From Bacteroides sp. UBA939 (GTDB lineage: Bacteria; Bacteroidota; Bacteroidia; Bacteroidales; Bacteroidaceae): a stretch of 17,761 bases of DNA. The DNA is taken from the NCBI RefSeq assembly GCF_002293435.1, contig NZ_DBDF01000163.1, positions 17,084-34,844 on the forward strand. Reading direction: 5' to 3'. This document shows positions 1 to 6,738 of this stretch, one piece after another (the stretch's first letter is position 1; every line of letters starts with the position of its first letter). A program made the position numbers and the translations under genes. The notes below the pieces were generated by a model, which was not told where the DNA came from, searched no databases, and was given only the letters and a program-made list of their open reading frames with translations.

Positions 1-18
1 CGTATAAGGGTACCTTTA

Positions 19-95
19 TACGGAGCGGGTACGGAGTTGGTAATGCTTTGACACGGCCCTGGTACGGAGCAGACACGATTTTAGTACGGTTTTAG
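19..95. repeat. 11-bp tandem repeat array, seven degenerate units
   Basis: Seven consecutive 11-bp units can be read: TACGGAGCGGG, TACGGAGTTGG, TAATGCTTTGA, CACGGCCCTGG, TACGGAGCAGA, CACGATTTTAG and TACGGTTTTAG. The approximate consensus is TACGGAGnnGG. A 22-bp near-palindrome centred on GGTACC (1-22) overlaps the first unit. The same unit type recurs at 5317-5338 as TAAGGAGCGGG and TAAGGAGCAGA, on the other side of the three-gene minus-strand block. The array lies downstream of lptD and is non-coding as far as I can see. Its function is unknown, and because it starts at the window edge it may extend further left. Confidence 0.75.
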
Positions 96-101
96 TACAG
101 C

Positions 102-137
102 GATAACTCCTTTAACTCCTTTAATCCCTCTAACTCC
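102..137. repeat. 9-bp tandem repeat, four units of the TTTAACTCC type
   Basis: Four 9-bp units follow the 11-bp array: GATAACTCC, TTTAACTCC, TTTAATCCC and TCTAACTCC. They are followed by TGA and, two bases later, CATGAAT. The same 9-mer and the same exit sequence (TAACTCCTGA, then CATGAAT a few bases on) occur at 4954-5013. The rest of the stretch to the lptD stop codon (138-234) holds only a short 5-bp stem (CCTCC at 171-175 with GGAGG at 181-185) and no gene that I can support. Confidence 0.7.
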
Positions 138-234
138 TGAGGCATGAATTATTCAGGTAAGGTACGTTTTCCTCCTACCGGGAGGTTGCTCTTCTTCGAT
201 AGTGGAGTTGTGCTTTTCTACTTGTATTCTTCTA

Positions 235-3006
235 TTAGTAGAACTGAATATTACTCTGTGTCTGACTTCTTTGTTCCCACTTTAAGTCCTGCAGAATACT
301 GGCATTGGCACGGATCGTAAAATTATAGTATTTGTACACGCCGAAAGGGGAAAGGCTGGCGGTCATACTAAAGCAATGCAAATCACGAGTCAGATTAAAA
401 GAAGTTTGCACTATTTTCTTTGCTTCGAAGTCATAACCGGAGTTAAAGCTAATAGCCCACTTGTTGGAAATCTTAATATTACCGGAGGCGCTAAGATTCT
501 GTGTGAACTTATAAGGATAACGCATCGTCTTCCGGTTAATACTCTTTGAGCGGTCTTCAGAAATGCCATAGCCATAGTTAAAGTTCAAAGACCAGGGCAT
601 TTTAAATACCTGATAGCCATCAGCATCTACCTGAGCTTGTTCTTTCTTCTTTGTTGGGCTGCCATCGGTATTGTCTCCCATATTCATGTTGTCATCGTCT
701 TCCGAGTGTTCACCCGATTCGTCTTTCTCCTCTTCCTCTTCTCCTTTACCGAAGATTTTCATAATCTTCTTCCATGTATCATTATTAAATGTATAACTTA
801 TCGAAGAACTATAGCCCTGGAAACGGCCAAAACGACCATAAGACCATTCCGTACGATTGCCTTCAACCACATTACCCCTACTGTCAAACGCGTAAGCGTA
901 TGTAGCAAAAGAAGAACTAAGACTAAACGTATAACTATCACTCAGTTTCAAGCGTAAACGAAGGTTCAGATTACTCCACGGGCGCACAGTAGCCGCCATA
1001 TTGTAACCAATACTCGCACCCAGTTCATCAATCAAGCTGCGCTTGCGTATAGAGTCATTCTTATCTTTAAACTTCATCTCCAGGTTATTGGAAATATCAA
1101 ACTGGATATTTCCCGACTTTCCCCGTCCCGGTACGCCGAACATTTGGTTGGCATAAGGTGAATAGGTTACAGTATCTATTCTTCCATCCGCATTCATCCT
1201 GGTATAAGAGTCGTAAAATCCGTATTGAGAAGAACCGAAATCCGGAGTAGCGCTGATACTGACTTGCGGAGTAATCACATGGCGAATCTGAATTTCCCGT
1301 TTCTTCGCAAACAGTGGCTTGTACATAGCATAGATCTTTGTATTAAGCCCCAAACTGGCACTGTAATTATATACTCGGTGAAAACCATAAATGGTATCGG
1401 TATTTACTTCTCTGCCGGTAGTTCCTATGGTCGGATCCCAATCTTTCATTATCTTAGTTGTGTACCAACGCTCTGTATAGCTGAATGAAGGAGTCAGATT
1501 GAAGTATTTGAATAAGGTGAACGTAGCGCTGACCGGTATATCGTGTTTCATACCGTTTTTCCAATCCTTTATTAAACTGGACTTGAATAACAGGTCGTCT
1601 TTGGTAGCGATGCTATTGGATAGACGGCCGGTGTAACGAATCGAAATCTTTTCATACCACTTTTCGTCACCTACCGCACGTTTTCTTTTAAAGGGGAAAA
1701 TAGTACTTAGGGTGATATTCAAGTCCGGCAGGGTTACGGAGATAGAAGAATCCCGCATGTTCTGTGAAATATTGGCTGTGGCGGCAATGGACAGTTTCTG
1801 ATCGGGGAAGTTACGGGAATAACTCACGCTGGAGGTTTTAGTGTTTTGCGACATTGCCTGTGCGTTATACATGTTGCCGACATTGGTACGTTCATAACTG
1901 CCGGAAGTGAAGTTGACGCTGGCAGAGAATGTAGAGTTGGGGTTTGCCTTCGGGTCCTGGCGATGAGACCATACCACCTTAAAGTCTTTAGCAACATAAT
2001 AATCGTCCAATCCTTTATCACCTGTCTTGGTTACCTGATAACTGGCTTGCAGTAAACCTGAGTACTTGTAACGGACGTTATAATTGGTCTCGGCATTCAA
2101 AGACCAGGAACCTTTCGTAAAGATATCACCTCGCACCTTCAAGTCCATCTTGTCACTGATAGCGAAATAATAGCCGCCATCCGTCAGGCCAAATCCGCGG
2201 CTGGAGTCATCCATATAAGTAGGCATAATGAAGCCGGACGAGTAACTGCTGGAGAAGGGGAAGAAGAAGAAGGGCACGACAAGAGGTAAGGGTACATCTT
2301 CAACTACCAGATATGCCGGTCCGGTCACAACATTTTTCTTGGGGCGGACTTTGGCATAAGTCATCTGCATATAGAAGTGGGGATGTTCATGGTTGTCGCA
2401 AGTAGTATAGCGGCCGTCTTTCATATACAACTCATCATTCATGCCTTTCTTGGCATTATTTCCCGTAACATACCCTTCGCCCTGCTGGCTGACAACATTA
2501 CTGATAAGCCCTTTTTTGCTTTTAAAGTTGTACCGGATAGTATTTGTTTCGTAAGGTGTATCTCCATCTTTGAACACCGGTCTTCCTGTTATCACTTTCA
2601 AGGAGTCTTCCACGCCACGGGCATAAACTGTGCTGCTGTCCATATTCATGGTTATTATCTCGGCGGTCAGTTCTATTTTTTGATAGTTTACTTTACCGTC
2701 GCCATACAAATGGGCAAAACCACCTAACGTGAATACAATAGAGTCGTTGGCTTCGTAAGTGACCGGTGCATCCAGTGCTTGCTTTTTCTTTTCGATCGGT
2801 AGTACCTGTACCGTATCGTTTTCCAGTGCAAGGGAGTCATTTCTTAATGTATCTCCTTTCTGCAAAGCGTTGCCGATATTGAACGTGTCGGTTCGTTCAA
2901 TTCCGGGAAGAGTCGACCTCTCCCGTCGACGTTGCGAAAGGGCCTCGCCGGATAGTAGGAGAAATGCGAGTAACAGTATGTATGATATGAATGTATTTGC
3001 TTTCAA
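235..3006 (-). CDS. lptD: LptD (OstA/Imp) outer-membrane LPS-assembly protein, Bacteroidetes type
   Basis: LptD is the outer-membrane beta-barrel that inserts lipopolysaccharide into the outer leaflet. The 923-residue protein begins with a signal peptide (hydrophobic stretch at about residues 8-22). An OstA/LptA-like periplasmic domain follows at about 75-210. It ends in a conserved stretch, TTCDNHEHPHFYMQ near residue 203, and a GFIMPTYMDDSSRGFGLTDG segment typical of LptD. A long barrel fills the rest, finishing in aromatic residues (QFY). Only two cysteines are present, C203 and C878, one near the periplasmic domain and one near the barrel end. An acidic low-complexity loop (about 750-780) lies in the barrel. 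The start codon is TTG at 3006. It is the only start that keeps the signal peptide, since a stop lies five codons upstream and the first ATG is more than 100 codons inside. A -7 box at 3042-3049 suggests independent transcription. Confidence 0.9.
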   Translation of the reverse strand: MKANTFISYILLLAFLLLSGEALSQRRRERSTLPGIERTDTFNIGNALQKGDTLRNDSLALENDTVQVLPIEKKKQALDAPVTYEANDSIVFTLGGFAHLYGDGKVNYQKIELTAEIITMNMDSSTVYARGVEDSLKVITGRPVFKDGDTPYETNTIRYNFKSKKGLISNVVSQQGEGYVTGNNAKKGMNDELYMKDGRYTTCDNHEHPHFYMQMTYAKVRPKKNVVTGPAYLVVEDVPLPLVVPFFFFPFSSSYSSGFIMPTYMDDSSRGFGLTDGGYYFAISDKMDLKVRGDIFTKGSWSLNAETNYNVRYKYSGLLQASYQVTKTGDKGLDDYYVAKDFKVVWSHRQDPKANPNSTFSASVNFTSGSYERTNVGNMYNAQAMSQNTKTSSVSYSRNFPDQKLSIAATANISQNMRDSSISVTLPDLNITLSTIFPFKRKRAVGDEKWYEKISIRYTGRLSNSIATKDDLLFKSSLIKDWKNGMKHDIPVSATFTLFKYFNLTPSFSYTERWYTTKIMKDWDPTIGTTGREVNTDTIYGFHRVYNYSASLGLNTKIYAMYKPLFAKKREIQIRHVITPQVSISATPDFGSSQYGFYDSYTRMNADGRIDTVTYSPYANQMFGVPGRGKSGNIQFDISNNLEMKFKDKNDSIRKRSLIDELGASIGYNMAATVRPWSNLNLRLRLKLSDSYTFSLSSSFATYAYAFDSRGNVVEGNRTEWSYGRFGRFQGYSSSISYTFNNDTWKKIMKIFGKGEEEEEKDESGEHSEDDDNMNMGDNTDGSPTKKKEQAQVDADGYQVFKMPWSLNFNYGYGISEDRSKSINRKTMRYPYKFTQNLSASGNIKISNKWAISFNSGYDFEAKKIVQTSFNLTRDLHCFSMTASLSPFGVYKYYNFTIRANASILQDLKWEQRSQTQSNIQFY

Positions 3007-3041
3007 TAGGGTAATTAACTAATAGTTTCCGCTTGGATGGG

Positions 3042-3049
3042 CAAAAGTA
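3042..3049 (-). promoter_or_regulatory. Candidate lptD promoter -7 box
   Basis: On the minus strand this reads TACTTTTG, a full match to the Bacteroidetes -7 consensus TAnnTTTG. It lies about 35 bp before the TTG start of lptD. I see no good -33 TTTG at the expected 19-21 bp spacing. The foldback element begins about 40 bp further upstream. Confidence 0.5.
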
Positions 3050-3090
3050 CGTAAATTATGCGGATAATCTCTTTATTTTAAAGAAATTTA

Positions 3091-3263
3091 GAGCCTGTTT
3101 AAATTTTGCTCAGCATTGTTTTGAGAGTTATTTTTGAGGATGTTTTTCTGTTTTTATGAGGAGCATAGCGGGCTATGTGACGAGTGAAAACAGAAAAACA
3201 GACCGAAAATAAACTCAAAACAAGCTGAATAAAAAACTTTTTGAGGAAAATTTAAACAGGCTC
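3091..3263. mobile_element. 173-bp foldback element, MITE-like, with a TTA target duplication
   Basis: The ends are perfect inverted repeats (GAGCCTGTTTAAATTTT on the left, its reverse complement on the right) flanked on both sides by TTA (3088-3090 and 3264-3266). The two arms remain recognisably complementary throughout: TTGTTTTGAG, GTTTTTCTGTTTT and the centre CATAGCgggCTATG all have partners. The right arm carries about 15 extra bases near its end. It contains no coding sequence. Short length, terminal inverted repeats and a 3-bp duplication are the hallmarks of a miniature inverted-repeat element. A TNA duplication with GAG-starting ends resembles some IS5-family elements, but that link is inference. 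It sits between the HD gene stop and the lptD promoter. Confidence 0.72.
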
Positions 3264-3271
3264 TTAGAATG

Positions 3272-3808
3272 CTACAAAAACTGTTCGCACCACCGATCGA
3301 AGCGTTCCAACCCTTCGGTGCCATAGTGCAAAAGGCTTTTACGCGCTTTCTTTATTGTTTTCTCACGCTCCAGATGGGTTTTGGAATAGAATTTATCGGC
3401 AAAACAGATAACTTGTTCTTCAAGACTTACAGGAAGCATATCTCTGTGGGGAATAGGCAAATCTTGTGCAATGATGTCACTTAAAGAAAGCCCGGCTCCC
3501 GTATGCCGTTCGCATACCAGTGCATGGCGCGGGTATCCTTCCCGGCGTATTAAATCGGCTCCTAAATAGCCATGGCAAATATAGGGCTTGTCGCCAAGGC
3601 AGAAAATGCCGGGTGCATCCGTAAGAAAGATACCGATATCGTGTAGCATACCGGCTTCGTACAAAAAGTCTCTGTCCAGATTAAGCTCTGGATGATGGTC
3701 TGCAATCCACAGGGCTTTTTCGGCAACCAAGCGACTATGTACTAATAAGATATGCTTTTGTTCATTATCCTCCGGATAATATTTGTCAATAAGTGCAATA
3801 GGTAACAT
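3272..3808 (-). CDS. HD-domain phosphohydrolase family protein
   Basis: This small 178-residue soluble protein carries the HD superfamily metal-binding pattern: H24 in HSRLVAEKA, the H56-D57 pair in AGMLHDIGIF, H79 in CHGYLGADLI, H102 in ERHTGAG, and D138 in CFADKFYSK. Such proteins hydrolyse phosphate esters or nucleotides using one or two metal ions. The substrate cannot be read from the sequence. The ATG at 3808 lies 33 bp after the stop of the upstream transporter on the same strand, so the two are probably one operon. The stop codon lies 8 bp from the foldback element, which may mark the operon end. No regulatory or sensor domain is fused to it. Confidence 0.85.
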   Translation of the reverse strand: MLPIALIDKYYPEDNEQKHILLVHSRLVAEKALWIADHHPELNLDRDFLYEAGMLHDIGIFLTDAPGIFCLGDKPYICHGYLGADLIRREGYPRHALVCERHTGAGLSLSDIIAQDLPIPHRDMLPVSLEEQVICFADKFYSKTHLEREKTIKKARKSLLHYGTEGLERFDRWCEQFL

Positions 3809-3841
3809 TTATTTCTTTTTTAAGTTTATACATGTAGGGCT

Positions 3842-4801
3842 TTATGTTTTCTCCTCCCTTTTTCTCTTCTTCCATAATTGCCAACTGTTTATCAGGTTCT
3901 GCCACAAAACATAGGAACCCGGTCCTACGGATGAAAGGGGATTCAAATAAGTATAAGACATCCAAATGGCAAGAACGGTATTTTTCTGCCCCAATGCTTG
4001 CCCGCCACTGATACGGTCGTTATAATGCCCGCCAATCTTTTTGCCCAGGAAGAACTGCAAGCAACAGGTTATCAATCCTGCTAAAGCAATCAGAATTTGA
4101 ACGGATGCGGGTGCGTCACTGTTCACTAATGAGCGGACGGTTTGTCCCGATACAATAATAAGCGCCACGCTCCACAGGTAGAAAGCAAGATAATGAAACT
4201 TTAATAAAAAGCGATGCACACGTGGCATGCACACCCTTATCAGCCACGCCAGAAAGAAAGGCAGAAGCAATAACGGAAAAACCTTACCCAGAATTTTCAG
4301 GAAAGCGGCAAAGAATGTTATATCAGCATGAGGCTCCACCAGAGGGAAAACTATCGGAACCGTTACTGCCGCCAGTAAATTTGATAACAATGTATAAGTG
4401 GTTAGCGTAGATGCACTTCCTCCTAATTTGCCTGTTATCACCGCAGCCGCCGTAGCCGTAGGGCAGATGAGGCAAACCATTGCAGCCTCGAAAACTTCCC
4501 TGTAAGTCTCATCCATCGGATAGCATATCAGCAGAGCGGCAAATGCCAAGCAGGAAAGAGTCTGGAACAATAGCAACCAACCATGCCATGCTTTGGGTTT
4601 CATTTCGTGCCGGTTTTCTACTTTGCAAAAGGTAAGAAGTAGTTGGGTGAATATAAGTAAGGGAATGAAATATGCAATCAAATCATTGATATATGGTTTG
4701 GTAAACGCTAAAAAAGAAGCATTTGCAAAAATGAAATATCCCAAAGTACCCGAAAGCATTGCCAACGGCAATGTCCAGTTCTTAAAAAAACGAACTAACA
4801 T
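3842..4801 (-). CDS. Bile acid:sodium symporter (BASS/SBF-like) family membrane transporter
   Basis: The 319-residue protein is almost entirely hydrophobic helices (roughly eight to ten) with a basic C-terminal tail (KKRKREEKT). Two regions fit the BASS fold: CPTATAAAVITGKLGGSAST at about 113-132, matching the first crossover region, and GGQALGQKNTVLAIWMSYTY at about 266-285, matching the ALxxGxQNxxLA signature. Family members are sodium-coupled importers of bile acids, pantothenate, pyruvate or other organic anions. The substrate here is not predictable. Its start ATG at 4801 has a -7 box 27 bp upstream. It probably leads a two-gene operon with the HD protein, whose function might offer a clue to the substrate, but I see no direct link. 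Confidence 0.8.
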   Translation of the reverse strand: MLVRFFKNWTLPLAMLSGTLGYFIFANASFLAFTKPYINDLIAYFIPLLIFTQLLLTFCKVENRHEMKPKAWHGWLLLFQTLSCLAFAALLICYPMDETYREVFEAAMVCLICPTATAAAVITGKLGGSASTLTTYTLLSNLLAAVTVPIVFPLVEPHADITFFAAFLKILGKVFPLLLLPFFLAWLIRVCMPRVHRFLLKFHYLAFYLWSVALIIVSGQTVRSLVNSDAPASVQILIALAGLITCCLQFFLGKKIGGHYNDRISGGQALGQKNTVLAIWMSYTYLNPLSSVGPGSYVLWQNLINSWQLWKKRKREEKT

Positions 4802-4827
4802 ACCTGTTTTAATTTAATCCGCAACTG

Positions 4828-4863
4828 CAAAATTAATAAACGCTTTGATTCAACAAGTTGAAT
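4828..4863 (-). promoter_or_regulatory. Transporter promoter -7 box with a 16-bp palindromic operator candidate
   Basis: Reading the minus strand, TAATTTTG (4835-4828) matches the TAnnTTTG -7 box. Upstream at 4848-4863 is a perfect inverted repeat, ATTCAAC-AA-GTTGAAT, covering the expected -33 zone, where only a weak CTTG (4857-4854) is found. A dyad over the -33 region of a transporter gene is a plausible repressor or activator site. No regulator gene lies in the window. Confidence 0.5.
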
Positions 4864-4921
4864 TACCATTCGTCCGGTTGACAGGCTTTTACCACCTCTG
4901 AATAATGTAAATCGGTAGATA

Positions 4922-4993
4922 AAGGAGTTATCGCTTCGCTTGGTAGTTATCAGCTTTAACTCCTTTAGCTACTGAGCGAAGCGATAGCTCCTT
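4922..4993. repeat. Long stem-loop with a 25-bp stem, built from AACTCC repeats
   Basis: Arm 4922-4946 and arm 4969-4993 are reverse complements at 22 of 25 positions. All three differences would be G-U pairs in an RNA copy of the plus strand. The 22-base loop contains another TTTAACTCC unit. It lies in the divergent 676-bp gap between the transporter and the amidase, about 120 bp from the transporter start and not next to any gene end, so it does not read as an ordinary terminator. There is no T-run after it. Confidence 0.7.
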
Positions 4994-5117
4994 AACTCCT
5001 GATTGACATGAATAAGGAATGAAAAAGAGCTGCCCGGCCGTCCCGACTGATAAACCGCGGCAATTTATGGAAAATATATCAAATGGCAAAGCCGGCAGGA
5101 AAAACATTCTTTCCGGG

Positions 5118-5238
5118 ACATTCTTTCTCCGGTTCCTATCCGGTTCTTCTCCGGCTCCTATCCAATTCCTATCCAATTCCTATTCAGTTCCCATTCAATT
5201 CCCATCCGGTTTTTATCCAATTCCTATACAGTTCCTGT
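5118..5238. repeat. 11-bp tandem repeat array (CCAATTCCTAT type), about eleven units
   Basis: From 5129 the sequence divides cleanly into ten 11-bp units: CCGGTTCCTAT, CCGGTTCTTCT, CCGGCTCCTAT, CCAATTCCTAT twice, TCAGTTCCCAT, TCAATTCCCAT, CCGGTTTTTAT, CCAATTCCTAT and ACAGTTCCTGT. A looser unit precedes them. The frames read through it as short proline/serine/phenylalanine repeats, but nothing suggests a real protein. The array lies upstream of the amidase gene. Degenerate minisatellite is the simplest description. Confidence 0.8.
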
Positions 5239-5338
5239 CCTTACCCGCTCCTCTATTGCTCCTCTTATAGCACTTCATATAAGAGAGGAGCAGAAGAGGA
5301 GCAGAAGAGGAGCGGGTAAGGAGCGGGTAAGGAGCAGA
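5238..5338. repeat. Continuation of the 11-bp array, folding back as an inverted repeat
   Basis: The 11-bp rhythm carries on (CCTTACCCGCT, CCTCTATTGCT), then inverts. The outer arms 5238-5254 and 5306-5322 are perfectly complementary over 17 bp. The inner arms 5257-5269 and 5278-5292 pair over 13 bp with a two-base bulge around an 8-base loop. The right arm has an extra GAGGAGCAGAA unit compared with the left. It ends in TAAGGAGCGGG and TAAGGAGCAGA, the same unit as the array at 19-95. Confidence 0.72.
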
Positions 5339-5454
5339 GTAAAGCGGGAATAGTAGCGGAACAGCGCCTTTCGCTATTTAAATAAATCTATCACAAAATC
5401 ATAAAAAAAATAACAAAACTTCAAATAAAGCATTAGTTTTCTATAAATTTCCAC

Positions 5455-5462
5455 TACATTTG
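5455..5462 (+). promoter_or_regulatory. Candidate amidase promoter -7 box
   Basis: TACATTTG matches the Bacteroidetes -7 consensus TAnnTTTG and lies 15 bp before the amidase ATG, implying a very short leader. The -33 zone has only a weak TTAG at 5433-5436. The AT-rich stretch 5375-5450 between the repeats and this box holds nothing else that I recognise. Confidence 0.45.
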
Positions 5463-5477
5463 CATCAGTTTTGACTT

Positions 5478-6725
5478 ATGAAACTATATAAGCGTCACAT
5501 ATTGTATATATATATCTGCTTCGGGCTACTTGTTTCCCCTTTTTGGAGCAGTAGCATCAAGGCGAAAGACTTTGTTGTTGTTATTGACCCCGGGCACGGA
5601 GGACACGATCCGGGCGCCTTAGGCAGAATATCCAAGGAAAAAAGCATTAATTTATCCATTGCCCTCAAGCTGGGAAAACAAATAAAGAAAAATTGTCCGG
5701 ACACAAAGGTTGTCTATACTCGTGAACGGGACGTTTTTATACCGCTTGACAGACGGGCCGAGATTGCCAATGAGGCCAAAGCCGATCTGTTTATATCCAT
5801 CCACACCAACTCTATAGCGGGTAGCCGAACCATTAGTGGCACTTCTACGTGGACACTCGGTTTGGCCAAGTCGGACGCCAACCTTGAGGTTGCTAAACGC
5901 GAGAACTCAGTTATTTTATACGAAAGCGATTATGAAACAAGATATGCAGGGTTCAATCCGGGTTCGGCAGAGTCTTATATTATATTTGAATTCATGCAAG
6001 ATAAGTATATGTCGCAAAGCGTACACTTGGCTTCGCTGGTGCAAAAAGAATTTCGAAACACCTGTAAACGTGTTGACCGCGGTGTAAACCAAGCCGGTTT
6101 TTTAGTCCTGAAAGCCAGCGCCATGCCGAGCATTCTGATAGAATTAGGATTTATATCCAATCCCACGGAAGAACGCTACCTCAACTCCGAAGCCGGTAGT
6201 ACCACGCTTGCCAACGGCATTCTTCGGGCTTTCCTGACTTACAAACGTGAATATGAACTCCGGTTAACCGGGAGCAGCCACACTGTGCTGCCCGATAATA
6301 CGGTTCCCGATAGAGTAGAGACATCTGATTCTGCTTCCGGAAAAGCCGATATGCCTCATGCCACATCCCGGCAACCGGTATCATCCGCCGGCAACCGCGT
6401 TCAGGATGCACAAAGCGCAGGAAAAAAGCCGAAGGTGCAAACCGGTAATAGCAATCCGGTGTTTAAAATACAGATATTGACTTCCCCCCGCCCACTTGCT
6501 GCCAATGACAAGCAGTTGAAAGGCTTAAAGGGGGTGGAATATTACCAGGAAGGCGGGCTTTATAAATATACATATAGCGCATCAACCGATTATAATAAAG
6601 TGGTACGCACCAGGCGGGAACTATTGAAACTGTTCAAGGATTCCTTTATTATCGCTTTCAAAAATGGAAAAAAAGTAGATATTAATGCCGCTGTTAAAGA
6701 ATTCAAAGAAACAAAAAACAAATAA
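5478..6725 (+). CDS. Secreted N-acetylmuramoyl-L-alanine amidase (Amidase_3) with a SPOR-like C-terminal domain
   Basis: This enzyme cleaves the bond between N-acetylmuramic acid and L-alanine in peptidoglycan. The 415-residue protein has an N-terminal signal or anchor segment (about residues 8-22). A zinc-dependent Amidase_3 domain spans about 31-257: VVIDPGHGG with H40, E54 in SKEKSIN, SIHTNS with H109, and SILIELGFISN with the catalytic E222. A low-complexity Ser/Pro/Lys linker follows (about 265-325). A compact C-terminal domain (about 327-405, FKIQIL to NGKKVDI) has the spacing of a SPOR peptidoglycan-binding domain; this second assignment is less certain. The next gene starts 13 bp downstream and is very likely co-transcribed. 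The pairing of a wall hydrolase with an MCE lipid-transport protein, beside lptD, suggests a role in envelope maintenance or cell separation. Confidence 0.9.
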   Translation: MKLYKRHILYIYICFGLLVSPFWSSSIKAKDFVVVIDPGHGGHDPGALGRISKEKSINLSIALKLGKQIKKNCPDTKVVYTRERDVFIPLDRRAEIANEAKADLFISIHTNSIAGSRTISGTSTWTLGLAKSDANLEVAKRENSVILYESDYETRYAGFNPGSAESYIIFEFMQDKYMSQSVHLASLVQKEFRNTCKRVDRGVNQAGFLVLKASAMPSILIELGFISNPTEERYLNSEAGSTTLANGILRAFLTYKREYELRLTGSSHTVLPDNTVPDRVETSDSASGKADMPHATSRQPVSSAGNRVQDAQSAGKKPKVQTGNSNPVFKIQILTSPRPLAANDKQLKGLKGVEYYQEGGLYKYTYSASTDYNKVVRTRRELLKLFKDSFIIAFKNGKKVDINAAVKEFKETKNK

Positions 6726-6738
6726 AGACTATAACACC

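Noticed and set aside
171..185. Intrinsic terminator for lptD
   Set aside because: The stem is only 5 bp and has no T-run on the minus strand, so it is too weak to call.
5019..5319. Short open frames with proline/serine/phenylalanine repeats
   Set aside because: They are translations of the 11-bp DNA repeat in several frames, with no family resemblance and no promoter.
6685..6738. Longer start for the MCE protein overlapping the amidase
   Set aside because: The added Lys/Asn-rich residues precede the membrane anchor without purpose, and ATG at 6739 gives the usual topology with a 13-bp gap.
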